Shown: positions 1-6,546 of the stretch, piece after piece
How the letters are laid out: every line of letters starts with the position of its first letter
Position numbering within the stretch: the stretch's first letter is position 1
Assembly (NCBI GenBank): GCA_018895795.1
Contig: JAHINZ010000467.1
Location: forward strand, 1 to 11,798
Source of the DNA: Alphaproteobacteria bacterium
GTDB lineage: Bacteria; Pseudomonadota; Alphaproteobacteria; Caulobacterales; Caulobacteraceae
Length of the DNA: 11,798 bases
Reading direction: 5' to 3'
The notes under the pieces: model-generated
Database searches by the model: none
Seen by the model: the letters and a program-made list of their open reading frames with translations, nothing else
Told to the model about the DNA's origin: nothing
Made by a program: the position numbers and the translations under genes

Positions 1-1247
1 CCATCGTCGACCCCAAGGCCTATGCCGACGGCGACCGTATCGATCAAGCCTTCGCCCAGCTGCGGCGCGAGAGCCCGCTGGAGGTGGCCCAACCCGAGGG
101 CTTCGACCCGTTCTGGGTGGTGACCCGCCACGCCGACATCCTGGAGGTCGAGCGCCAGAACGAGCTGTTCCACAACGGCGACCGCGCCACGATCGTCACC
201 AATATCGAGGCCGACCAGAAGGTGCGGGCCATGATGGGCGGCTCGCCGCATCTGGTGCGCTCGCTGGTCCAGATGGACAATCCCGACCACTTCGCCTACC
301 GCCGCGTGACCCAGGGCGCGCTGTTGCCGCAGAACCTGCGGGCGCTGGAGGCCCGGATCCGCGAGATCGCCCGCGGCTTCGTCGACCGCATGGCCGCCCA
401 GGGCGATCGCTGCGACTTCGCCCGCGACGTGGCGTTTCTCTATCCGCTGCACGTGATCATGGAGGTCCTGGGCGTACCCGAGGCCGACGAGCCGCGCATG
501 CTGAAACTGACCCAGGAACTGTTCGGCAGCGCCGACCCCGACCTGAACCGCGACGGCAAGGTCGCCACCGACGTCAATGAGGGTATCGACAGCCTGCAGT
601 CGGTGATCATGGACTTCATGCAGTATTTCAACGCCATGACCGAGGATCGCCGGGCCAATCCGCGCGAGGACCTGGCCAGCATCATCGCCAACGGCAAGAT
701 CGACGGCCAGCCGATGGGTCACCTGGAGGCGATGAGCTACTACATCATCGCCGCCACGGCCGGCCATGACACCACCTCCTCGACCACCGCCGGCGCCCTG
801 TGGGCCCTGGCCGAGAACCCCGACCAGTTCGCGCGGGTCAAGGCCGATCCCGGCCTGATCCCCGGCCTGGTCGAGGAATCGATCCGCTGGGTGACGCCGG
901 TGAAGCACTTCATGCGCACCGCCACCGCCGACGCCGAGCTGGCCGGCCGCAAGATCGCCAAGGGCGACTGGATGATGCTGTCCTACCCCTCGGGCAATCG
1001 CGACGAGGCGGTGTTCGAGGATCCGTTCAGCTTCCGCATCGACCGCACGCCCAACAAGCACGTGGCCTTTGGCTACGGCGCCCATGTCTGCCTGGGCCAG
1101 CATCTGGCGCGGATGGAGATGCGGGTGCTGTGGGAGGAACTGTTCGCCCGGCTCGACAGCGTGGAACTGGACGGCCAGCCCACCCGGATGACCGCCAACT
1201 TCGTCTGCGGCCCCAAGTCGGTGCCGATCCGCTTCAGGATGAGCTGA
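1..1247 (+). CDS. Cytochrome P450, 5' end outside window
   Basis: A cytosolic bacterial heme monooxygenase (P450 fold), substrate unknown. The reading frame is open from base 3, and the residues before the first possible in-window start (GTG at 84) already read as P450 N-terminal sequence (IVDPKAYADG at 3-32), so the true start lies upstream. Hallmarks in order are the I-helix oxygen-activation motif AGHDTT (759-776), with the acid-alcohol pair Asp-Thr; the K-helix ExxR motif, read as ESIR (876-887); and the heme-binding loop FGYGAHVCLG, whose Cys codon at 1089-1091 is the axial heme ligand. The C-terminal part is complete and ends at TGA 1245-1247. A rubredoxin gene starts 7 bp downstream and is probably co-translated, which suggests it could be the electron donor. 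The motifs do not match my memory of the CYP153 alkane hydroxylases. I cannot assign a CYP family. Confidence 0.93.
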   Translation, partial: IVDPKAYADGDRIDQAFAQLRRESPLEVAQPEGFDPFWVVTRHADILEVERQNELFHNGDRATIVTNIEADQKVRAMMGGSPHLVRSLVQMDNPDHFAYRRVTQGALLPQNLRALEARIREIARGFVDRMAAQGDRCDFARDVAFLYPLHVIMEVLGVPEADEPRMLKLTQELFGSADPDLNRDGKVATDVNEGIDSLQSVIMDFMQYFNAMTEDRRANPREDLASIIANGKIDGQPMGHLEAMSYYIIAATAGHDTTSSTTAGALWALAENPDQFARVKADPGLIPGLVEESIRWVTPVKHFMRTATADAELAGRKIAKGDWMMLSYPSGNRDEAVFEDPFSFRIDRTPNKHVAFGYGAHVCLGQHLARMEMRVLWEELFARLDSVELDGQPTRMTANFVCGPKSVPIRFRMS

Positions 1248-1254
1248 GGCGACG

Positions 1255-1431
1255 ATGAGCGCGCCCTTCACGGTCTGGCAGTGCCGAACCTGCGGCTACC
1301 TCTATGACGAGGCCGAGGGCGATCCGGGCGAAGGCCTGCCGCCCGGAACCCGGTGGGCGGACATCCCCGCCAACTGGATTTGCCCGCTGTGCGGCACGCC
1401 CAAGTCGGACTTCGACATGATTGAGCTCTGA
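1255..1431 (+). CDS. Rubredoxin
   Basis: A small cytosolic one-electron carrier with a single iron held by four cysteines. The 58-residue product has the two rubredoxin knuckles, CRTCGY (Cys10, Cys13) and CPLCG (Cys43, Cys46). Between them lie the family's YDEAEGDPGEG loop and the PGTRWADIP segment, followed by the typical W-x-CPxCG turn and a short acidic tail. The length is normal for a stand-alone rubredoxin. ATG 1255 is preceded by GAGG at 1246-1249, which overlaps the P450 stop codon, so translation is probably coupled to the P450. Rubredoxins usually serve alkane hydroxylases, oxygen-detoxifying systems or similar oxidoreductases. Service to the adjacent P450 is inferred from gene order only, and no reductase gene is visible here. 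Confidence 0.93.
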   Translation: MSAPFTVWQCRTCGYLYDEAEGDPGEGLPPGTRWADIPANWICPLCGTPKSDFDMIEL

Positions 1432-1444
1432 GGACCACGGAGCG

Positions 1445-1473
1445 CTGACAACCGCCCCGAACGGTGCTACAGG
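1445..1473 (+). promoter_or_regulatory. Putative leaderless purQ promoter
   Basis: A match to the Caulobacter housekeeping promoter (TTGACGS-N10-14-GCTANAWC). The -35-like CTGACAA lies at 1445-1451, the spacer is 14 nt, and GCTACAGG lies at 1466-1473. Only 8 nt separate the -10 element from ATG 1482, which puts the predicted transcript start within about 0-2 nt of the start codon. No good Shine-Dalgarno sequence precedes this ATG. Start-site mapping would be needed to confirm it. Confidence 0.45.
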
Positions 1474-1481
1474 CCCGCGCC

Positions 1482-2144
1482 ATGAAAGCCGCTGTCATCG
1501 TCTTCCCGGGGTCCAACTGCGACCGCGATTGCAAGGTCGCCATCGAGCGCTCGGCCGGGGCCCGCGTCGAGATGGTCTGGCACCAGGAGACGGCCCTGCC
1601 GGACGACCTGGACCTGATCGTCCTGCCCGGCGGTTTCTCCTACGGCGACTATCTGCGCTGCGGCGCGATGGCGGCTCAGAGCCCGGTCATGAAGGAAGTG
1701 GTCAAGGCCGCCGATGACGGCATGGCCGTGGTCGGTATCTGCAACGGCTTCCAGGTGCTGTGCGAGGCGGGCCTGCTGCCCGGCGCCCTGCTGCGCAACG
1801 AGAAGCTGAAATATATCTGCAAGCCGGTCGAACTGGACATCGTCAACAGCCAGACCCGCTTCACCGCCGAGTTCGGCGAGCAGCGCGAGGCGGTGATGAC
1901 CGTCGGCAACGGCGAGGGCAACTTCTTCGCCGATGAAGAGACGCTGGACCGCCTCGAGGGCGAAGGCCAGGTGGTGTTCCGCTACAAGGACAATCCCAAC
2001 GGCTCGGCCCGCGACATCGCCGGCATCATCAATCCCAAGGGCAACGTACTGGGCCTGATGCCCCACCCCGACCGCTCGTTCGACGCCGATCTGGGCTCGG
2101 AAGACGGCGCGATCCTGTTCCGCAGCGTGTTCGCCAGCGCCTGA
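1482..2144 (+). CDS. purQ: FGAM synthase glutaminase subunit PurQ
   Basis: The class I glutamine amidotransferase subunit of phosphoribosylformylglycinamidine synthase (step 4 of de novo purine synthesis). It hydrolyses glutamine and passes ammonia to PurL, with PurS as the usual third subunit. The 220-residue product has normal PurQ length. It opens with the glutaminase strand MKAAVIVFPGSNCDRD, then has the oxyanion region LPGGFSYGDYLR (residues 48-59), the nucleophile elbow GICNGFQ (Cys87) and the C-terminal MPHPDR (His195). ATG 1482 is chosen because homology begins exactly there; the in-frame GTG at 1464 would add six unsupported residues and lies on the -10 element. The residue two after the catalytic His is Asp197, where the family usually has Glu. 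purL lies 5.7 kb downstream, and no purS is seen. Confidence 0.96.
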   Translation: MKAAVIVFPGSNCDRDCKVAIERSAGARVEMVWHQETALPDDLDLIVLPGGFSYGDYLRCGAMAAQSPVMKEVVKAADDGMAVVGICNGFQVLCEAGLLPGALLRNEKLKYICKPVELDIVNSQTRFTAEFGEQREAVMTVGNGEGNFFADEETLDRLEGEGQVVFRYKDNPNGSARDIAGIINPKGNVLGLMPHPDRSFDADLGSEDGAILFRSVFASA

Positions 2145-2217
2145 TAGCACGCTGACGAATAAGCGTTACACCATAGCACCCCGCCAAAACCGCTCCTAAG
2201 GTGCCGTCCTCGTCTTT

Positions 2218-2223
2218 GGAGGG
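2218..2223 (+). promoter_or_regulatory. Ribosome binding site of first hydrolase
   Basis: GGAGGG lies 6 nt before ATG 2230. It is a near-perfect anti-Shine-Dalgarno match and fixes the start immediately before an obvious signal peptide. It contrasts with the weakly marked start of purQ just upstream. Confidence 0.75.
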
Positions 2224-2229
2224 CCATCC

Positions 2230-4155
2230 ATGAGTCTCGTCACCCCCCTGCGCGCCGGTCTATTGGCCGCCGTCGCCCTGACCGCCATCGCGTCGGTCGC
2301 CTACGCCCAGACCGCGGCCCAGACCGCCGCCATGACCCCGGACATCGACGGCAAATATGTCGCCGCCCAGGTCGGCTACGACTACGTCAAGCGCGTGGTG
2401 ATGATCCCGATGCGCGACGGAGCCAAGCTCTACACGGTCATCGTCGTCCCCAAGGGCGGCAAGAGCCTGCCGATCATGCTGACCCGCACCCCCTACAACG
2501 CCGCCAAGCGCGCCGCTCGCGCCGACAGCCCGCATATGCTGGCCGCCATGCCGCAGAGCGACGAGCCGTTCGTGACCGACGGCGGTTATATCCGCGTGTT
2601 CCAGGACATTCGCGGCAAGTACGGGTCGGAAGGCGACTACGTCATGACCCGGCCCCTGAAGGGCCCGCTGAACGGGTCGGAGGTCGACCACTCCACCGAC
2701 GCCTATGACACCATCGACTGGCTGGTGAAGAACGTGCCCGAGACCAATGGCAAGGTCGGCATGCTGGGCAGCTCCTATGAGGGCTTCACGGTGGTGATGG
2801 CCCTGGTCCATCCGCACCCGGCCCTGAAGGTCGCCGCGCCGATGAGCCCGATGGTCGACGGCTGGATGGGCGACGACTGGTTCCACCACGGGGCCTTCCG
2901 CCAGCCCAATTTCGACTATTTCACCGGCCAAACCACCGTGCGCGGCGCCGGCGAGAGCGTCCAGCGCCAAGGCTATGACGACTACAGCAACTTCCTGCGC
3001 GAAGGCTCGGCCGGCGACTACGCCAAGAATCACGGCCTGGACAAACTGCCCTGGTGGAAGAAGCTCAGCGAGAACGCCGCCTATACGCCGTTCTGGAGCC
3101 AGCAGGCCCTCGACAAGACCATGGCCGAGCAGCCGCTGACGGTGCCGACCATGTGGATCCAGGGCCTGTGGGACCAGGAGGACATGTGGGGCGCGGTGCA
3201 CAGCTACGCCGCCGTCGAGCCCAAGGACGCCGCCAACGACAAGAACTACCTGGTGCTGGGCCCCTGGCGGCACAGCCAGGTCAATTACGACGCCTCGAAC
3301 CTGGGTCCGTTCAAGTGGGACGGCGACACCGCCCTGCAGTTCCGCCGCGACGTACTGAAACCCTTCTTCGATCAGTATCTGAAGGACGGTCCCAAGGCCG
3401 AGACGCCGCCGGTGCTGATCTATGATCCCGGCGCCAACAAGTGGAACCGCTACGCCAACTGGCCGCAGGGCCAGACCAAGAACCTCTATCTGGAGGCCAA
3501 TGGCGGCCTGGACTTCACAGCCCCGGCGGCGGCCAAGGGCGCGGCGGCCTATGACGAGTACGTCTCCGACCCCGCCAAGCCCGTTCCCTACATCCCTCGC
3601 CCCCTGCAGTTCAGCGACCGCGGCCGCTGGACCCAGTGGCTGGTCACCGACCAGCGCGGCGTCGACGGCCGCCCCGACGTCCTGACCTATACGACCGAGC
3701 CCCTGACCGCGCCGCTGAAGATCGCCGGCGTGCCCAAGGTCAATCTGACGGCCTCGACCAGCGGCACCGACAGCGACTGGGTGGTCAAGCTGATCGACGT
3801 CTATCCCGACGAGGTCCCCAGCCAGCCCGAACTGGGCGGCTATCAGCTGGCCGTGGGCATGGACATCTTCCGCGGCCGCTATCGCGAAAGCTTCAGCGAC
3901 CCCAAGGCGATCAAGCCCAACACCCCGCTGAAGTACCAGTTTATCCTGCCGACCGCGAACTACACCTTCCAGCCGGGCCACCGGATCATGGTGCAGATCC
4001 AATCCAGCTGGTTCCCGCTGTACGACCGAAATCCGCAGACCTTCACGCCCAACATCTTCTTCGCCAAGCCGGCCGACTATGTGAAGGCCACCCAGCGGGT
4101 GTTCCACGCCGGGGATGCGGCCAGCTTCATCGAACTGCCGGTGGTGGAGAAGTAG
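2230..4155 (+). CDS. Exported alpha-amino acid ester hydrolase, copy 1
   Basis: A periplasmic serine hydrolase of the CocE/NonD (S15-like) superfamily, most like the alpha-amino acid ester hydrolases known from Xanthomonas and Acetobacter, which hydrolyse or transfer acyl groups carrying a free alpha-amino group. The 641-residue protein has a Sec signal peptide (hydrophobic core about 9-24, likely cleavage after AYA26), an alpha/beta-hydrolase domain with a helical cap, and a C-terminal jelly-roll domain (about 465-641). Nucleophile motif GSSYEG gives Ser182, WDQED gives Asp315 plus Glu317 and Asp318, GPWRH gives His348, and GDDWF gives Asp216. Asp216, Glu317 and Asp318 correspond to the carboxylate cluster that binds the substrate amino group. 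Spacings from Ser182 match those I recall for the Xanthomonas citri enzyme. A homologous copy follows after 92 bp. The natural substrate is unknown; cocaine esterase and glutaryl acylase are less likely because of the carboxylate cluster. Confidence 0.92.
   Translation: MSLVTPLRAGLLAAVALTAIASVAYAQTAAQTAAMTPDIDGKYVAAQVGYDYVKRVVMIPMRDGAKLYTVIVVPKGGKSLPIMLTRTPYNAAKRAARADSPHMLAAMPQSDEPFVTDGGYIRVFQDIRGKYGSEGDYVMTRPLKGPLNGSEVDHSTDAYDTIDWLVKNVPETNGKVGMLGSSYEGFTVVMALVHPHPALKVAAPMSPMVDGWMGDDWFHHGAFRQPNFDYFTGQTTVRGAGESVQRQGYDDYSNFLREGSAGDYAKNHGLDKLPWWKKLSENAAYTPFWSQQALDKTMAEQPLTVPTMWIQGLWDQEDMWGAVHSYAAVEPKDAANDKNYLVLGPWRHSQVNYDASNLGPFKWDGDTALQFRRDVLKPFFDQYLKDGPKAETPPVLIYDPGANKWNRYANWPQGQTKNLYLEANGGLDFTAPAAAKGAAAYDEYVSDPAKPVPYIPRPLQFSDRGRWTQWLVTDQRGVDGRPDVLTYTTEPLTAPLKIAGVPKVNLTASTSGTDSDWVVKLIDVYPDEVPSQPELGGYQLAVGMDIFRGRYRESFSDPKAIKPNTPLKYQFILPTANYTFQPGHRIMVQIQSSWFPLYDRNPQTFTPNIFFAKPADYVKATQRVFHAGDAASFIELPVVEK
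3976..4134 (+). repeat. Near-identical 3' tract, hydrolase copy 1
   Basis: This 159-bp segment of the first hydrolase aligns without gaps to 6015-6173 in the second, with six mismatches by eye. The stretch 4081-4132 is fully identical, including third codon positions. Sequence elsewhere in the pair is clearly more divergent. Confidence 0.75.
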
Positions 4156-4172
4156 ACCCCGTCCCGCACGGC

Positions 4173-4194
4173 CCGCCCGTCATCCAGCGGGCGG
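4173..4194 (+). terminator. Hairpin after first hydrolase gene
   Basis: A 7-bp perfect GC stem (CCGCCCG, 8-nt loop, CGGGCGG) starts 17 bp after the stop codon. No T-run follows, so intrinsic termination is doubtful. It may act as an mRNA 3'-end stabiliser or a partial terminator between the paralogues. Confidence 0.4.
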
Positions 4195-4201
4195 TTGCCA
4201 A

Positions 4202-4233
4202 TCCCGGCCGGACACGCGAACGTCCGGCCGGGA
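4202..4233 (+). promoter_or_regulatory. 12-bp hairpin abutting RBS of second hydrolase
   Basis: A perfect inverted repeat of 12 bp (TCCCGGCCGGAC, 8-nt loop, then the exact reverse complement). It ends one base before the Shine-Dalgarno stretch AGGGGGAA (4235-4242) of the second hydrolase. There is no T-run. Possible roles are transcript stabilisation, partial attenuation or tuning of ribosome access. It could also be a dyad operator at the DNA level. Confidence 0.45.
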
Positions 4234-4247
4234 CAGGGGGAACTGGA

Positions 4248-6194
4248 ATGACGATCTCTAGGATCTTGGGCGCGGTGGCCATGGCGGCCCTGCTGGGGAC
4301 CAGCGCCGGCGCGGTCCAGGCGCAGAAGGCTCCAGAGCCGGCCGCCTTGAGCGAAACGCCGGCCAAGCTGGTGGAGTCGACCCAGGGCTTTGACTTCGAG
4401 CGACGGGACGTGATGATCCCGATGCGCGACGGGGTGAAGCTTCACACCGTCATTCTGGTCCCCAAGGCCGCGCACGGCGCGCCGATCCTGCTGACCCGCA
4501 CGCCCTATGGCGCCACCGCCCTGACCAGCCACGCCGCCAGCGGGACGCTCGCCGCCGTGCTGCAAGGCTATGACAACGCCACCGACGTCATCGTCGAGGG
4601 CGGCTATATCCGCGTCGTCCAGGACGTGCGCGGCAAGTACGGCTCGGAAGGCGACTATGTGATGAACCGGCCCCTGCAGGGGCCGCTGAACCCGACCAAG
4701 GTCGACCACGCCACCGACACCTATGACACCATCGACTGGCTGGTGAAGAACACGCCCGAGAGCAACGGCAAGGTCGGCATCCTGGGCATTTCCTATGACG
4801 GCTTCCTGCCCTTGATGGCCCTGGTCAATCCGCACCCGGCGCTGAAGGTGTCCGTGCCGATGAACCCGATGGTCGACGGCTGGATGGGCGACGACTGGTT
4901 CCACAACGGGGCCTTTCGCCAGCAGAACATGCCCTATGTCTATGAACAGCAGGCCACGCGGGACAACAGCGCCCGCTGGCCCTCCAACACCACCGACGAC
5001 TACGACCAGTACATGCGGGCAGGCTCGGCCGGCGAGCTGGGACGCCAGCGCGGGCTGGAGCAGGTGGGTTTCTGGCGAAAGATCATCGAGCACCCCGCCT
5101 ACGACGCCTTCTGGCAGGAACAGGCCATGGACAAGATCCTGGCCAAACAGCCGCTCACGGTCCCGATCATGCTGGTGCACGGTCTTTGGGACCAGGAAGA
5201 CATCCACGGCGCGATCGCCGTCTACAAGGCCCTCAAGCCCAAGGACACGGCGGGCGACAAGGTCTTCTTGACCCTCGGCCCCTGGTATCACGGCCAGCAG
5301 ATCGATGACGGGTCGCACCTGGGCGCGATCAAGTGGGACGCCGATACGGCCAAGCAGTTCCGTCACGACATCCTGGCGCCGTTCCTGGCCCGCTATCTTA
5401 AGGATGGCGCGCCGGCCGCCGACATCGCCCCGGTCAACGCCTTTGAAAGCGGCACGAACACCTGGCGCAAGCTGGCCGCTTGGCCGATCGCCTGCCAAAC
5501 CTGCGCGGCCAAGCCCAAGGCGCTGTATCTGCAGGCCGGGGGCAAGCTGTCGTTCACGCCGCCGGCGGACGGTCCCGCCTTTGACGAATATGTCTCCGAC
5601 CCGGCCAAGCCGGTTCCCAACCGCGCGCGGCCCAGCCAACCCATCGGCTATGATGCGCCGCTGACCTGGACCCAGTGGCTGGTCGACGATCAGCGCGAGG
5701 CCTCCGGTCGTCCCGACGTCCTGACCTTCACGACCGACGTCCTGGCGGCTCCGCTGCAGATTTCCGGCGAACCCCTGGTCAATCTGGTCGCCTCCACCAG
5801 CGGGACCGACAGCGACTGGGTGGTCAAGCTGATCGACGTCTATCCGGACATGGTCCCAAGCCAGCCCGAGATGGGCGGCTATCAGTTGCCGGTGTCGATG
5901 GACATCTTCCGCGGCCGCTATCGCGAAAGCTTCAGCGATCCCAAGGCGATCACGCCCGATGCGCCCCTGCCCTACCGTTTCGGCCTGCCGACCACCAACC
6001 ATGTGTTCAAGCCCGGCCACCGGATCATGGTGCAGATCCAGTCCAGCTGGTTCCCGCTGTACGACCGCAACCCGCAGACCTTCGTGCCCAACATCTTCTT
6101 CGCCAAGCCGGTCGACTATGTGAAGGCCACCCAGCGGGTGTTCCACGCCGGGGATGCGGCCAGCTTCATCGCGCTGCCCGTGGTCGAGAAGTAG
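4248..6194 (+). CDS. Exported alpha-amino acid ester hydrolase, copy 2
   Basis: A paralogue of the preceding gene with the same predicted chemistry and location. The start is ATG 4248, preceded by AGGGGGAA (4235-4242) and followed by a Sec signal peptide (cleavage probably after VQA25). The open frame extends far upstream, but that part only overlaps copy 1. In the 648-residue product every catalytic position has the same number as in copy 1: Ser182 in GISYDG, Asp216, Asp315, Glu317, Asp318 in WDQED, and His348 in GPWYH. The cap (about 225-300) and N-terminus differ most. The C-terminal jelly-roll is nearly identical even at the DNA level. Copy 2 carries a short insertion with a CxxC pair (Cys416, Cys419) just before the jelly-roll, absent from copy 1, which may form a disulfide after export. 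It is likely transcribed with copy 1. The divergence in the cap suggests a different substrate preference. Confidence 0.92.
   Translation: MTISRILGAVAMAALLGTSAGAVQAQKAPEPAALSETPAKLVESTQGFDFERRDVMIPMRDGVKLHTVILVPKAAHGAPILLTRTPYGATALTSHAASGTLAAVLQGYDNATDVIVEGGYIRVVQDVRGKYGSEGDYVMNRPLQGPLNPTKVDHATDTYDTIDWLVKNTPESNGKVGILGISYDGFLPLMALVNPHPALKVSVPMNPMVDGWMGDDWFHNGAFRQQNMPYVYEQQATRDNSARWPSNTTDDYDQYMRAGSAGELGRQRGLEQVGFWRKIIEHPAYDAFWQEQAMDKILAKQPLTVPIMLVHGLWDQEDIHGAIAVYKALKPKDTAGDKVFLTLGPWYHGQQIDDGSHLGAIKWDADTAKQFRHDILAPFLARYLKDGAPAADIAPVNAFESGTNTWRKLAAWPIACQTCAAKPKALYLQAGGKLSFTPPADGPAFDEYVSDPAKPVPNRARPSQPIGYDAPLTWTQWLVDDQREASGRPDVLTFTTDVLAAPLQISGEPLVNLVASTSGTDSDWVVKLIDVYPDMVPSQPEMGGYQLPVSMDIFRGRYRESFSDPKAITPDAPLPYRFGLPTTNHVFKPGHRIMVQIQSSWFPLYDRNPQTFVPNIFFAKPVDYVKATQRVFHAGDAASFIALPVVEK
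6015..6173 (+). repeat. Near-identical 3' tract, hydrolase copy 2
   Basis: Partner of the tract at 3976-4134, in direct orientation at an offset of 2039 bp. Conservation at synonymous sites suggests recent homogenisation of the 3' ends. The direct repeat could also mediate deletion or fusion of the two genes. Confidence 0.75.
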
Positions 6195-6203
6195 CGCCAC
6201 GCG

Positions 6204-6231
6204 AAAAGGGCTGGCGAAGAATCGCCGGCCC
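6204..6231 (-). terminator. Convergent terminator, T-run on minus strand
   Basis: Read on the minus strand, a 9-bp stem with one G-T wobble (GGGCCGGCG, 6-nt loop, CGCCAGCCC) is followed directly by TTTT (6207-6204). This is a proper intrinsic terminator for the small minus-strand gene ending at 6258. On the plus strand the same hairpin lies 14 bp after the second hydrolase's stop codon but lacks a T-run. A second small stem (ACCCT-CGA-AGGGT, 6235-6247) lies between it and the minus-strand stop. Confidence 0.65.
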
Positions 6232-6257
6232 CATACCCTCGAAGGGTCTTGATCGGA

Positions 6258-6461
6258 TCAGCGATCGCCGCGCTTGACGTTGGCGGGCTCGGCCTTGTCG
6301 GCGTGATCCGCGTGTTGGGCTTGATCGCCTTGATCGGCCTGACCGCCCGGGTTGCGGCCCGGCGCGCCGCCCTTCGGCTCGCCCTGCTGGTTTTGCTGCC
6401 CCGGCGTCTGCTGCGAGGGGGTGTTCTACTGTTGCTCGGGCTTGCGATTATGATCGGTCAT
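6258..6461 (-). pseudogene. Small Gln-rich gene with in-frame amber codon
   Basis: Read on the minus strand from ATG 6461-6459, the frame gives MTDHNRKPEQQ, then TAG at 6428-6426, then 55 more codons rich in Gln, Gly, Pro, Asp, Ala and Lys up to TGA at 6260-6258. The full product would be a hydrophilic, probably disordered 67-residue protein (with Gln the likely original residue 12). It belongs to no family I recognise. Gene signals are intact: AAAGGAGA at 6476-6469 is an excellent ribosome binding site 7 nt before the ATG, an exact stress-sigma box lies upstream, and a terminator follows. The amber sits inside a Gln-rich stretch, so a single CAG-to-TAG change explains it. Alternatives are a sequencing error, suppression or readthrough, or an 11-codon leader peptide. 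No other start codon lies between the amber and the end. Confidence 0.6.
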
Positions 6462-6506
6462 CGACGTTTCTCCTTTGCACAGCGCGCTCTTGGCGCACGA
6501 GGAGAG

Positions 6507-6531
6507 AACGGTCGATCCGGTGTCCCGTTCC
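6507..6531 (-). promoter_or_regulatory. SigT/EcfG-type general stress promoter
   Basis: On the minus strand GGAAC (6531-6527) is followed by exactly 16 nt and CGTT (6510-6507). This is the known -35/-10 consensus of the alphaproteobacterial general stress sigma factor EcfG (SigT in Caulobacter). Expected transcription would start near 6500 and give a leader of about 40 nt before ATG 6461. The position, directly upstream of a small hydrophilic gene with a strong ribosome binding site, supports a functional site. Confidence 0.72.
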
Positions 6532-6546
6532 TAGGGCGCAGCTGCC

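Noticed and set aside
84..86. GTG as the start of the P450 gene
   Set aside because: P450-like sequence continues in frame to the window edge, so the gene is cut by the window rather than starting here.
1467..2150. 227-codon open frame on the minus strand opposite purQ
   Set aside because: Antisense shadow; the plus strand encodes a complete PurQ.
2122..2154. CAGCGTG / CACGCTG inverted repeat around the purQ stop codon
   Set aside because: Long 19-nt loop, overlap with coding sequence and no T-run; not convincing as a terminator.
2260..4107. 615-codon open frame on the minus strand opposite the first hydrolase
   Set aside because: Low-complexity shadow frame rich in Gly, Val, His and Asp, typical of antisense frames in GC-rich genes. 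It has no recognisable domain and the plus strand is clearly coding.
3636..4247. Upstream extension of the second hydrolase reading frame
   Set aside because: It overlaps copy 1 in another frame and crosses the gap. The signal peptide and ribosome binding site place the start at 4248.
4077..6200. 707-codon open frame on the minus strand opposite the second hydrolase
   Set aside because: Same kind of antisense shadow; it also crosses the non-coding gap and both hairpins.
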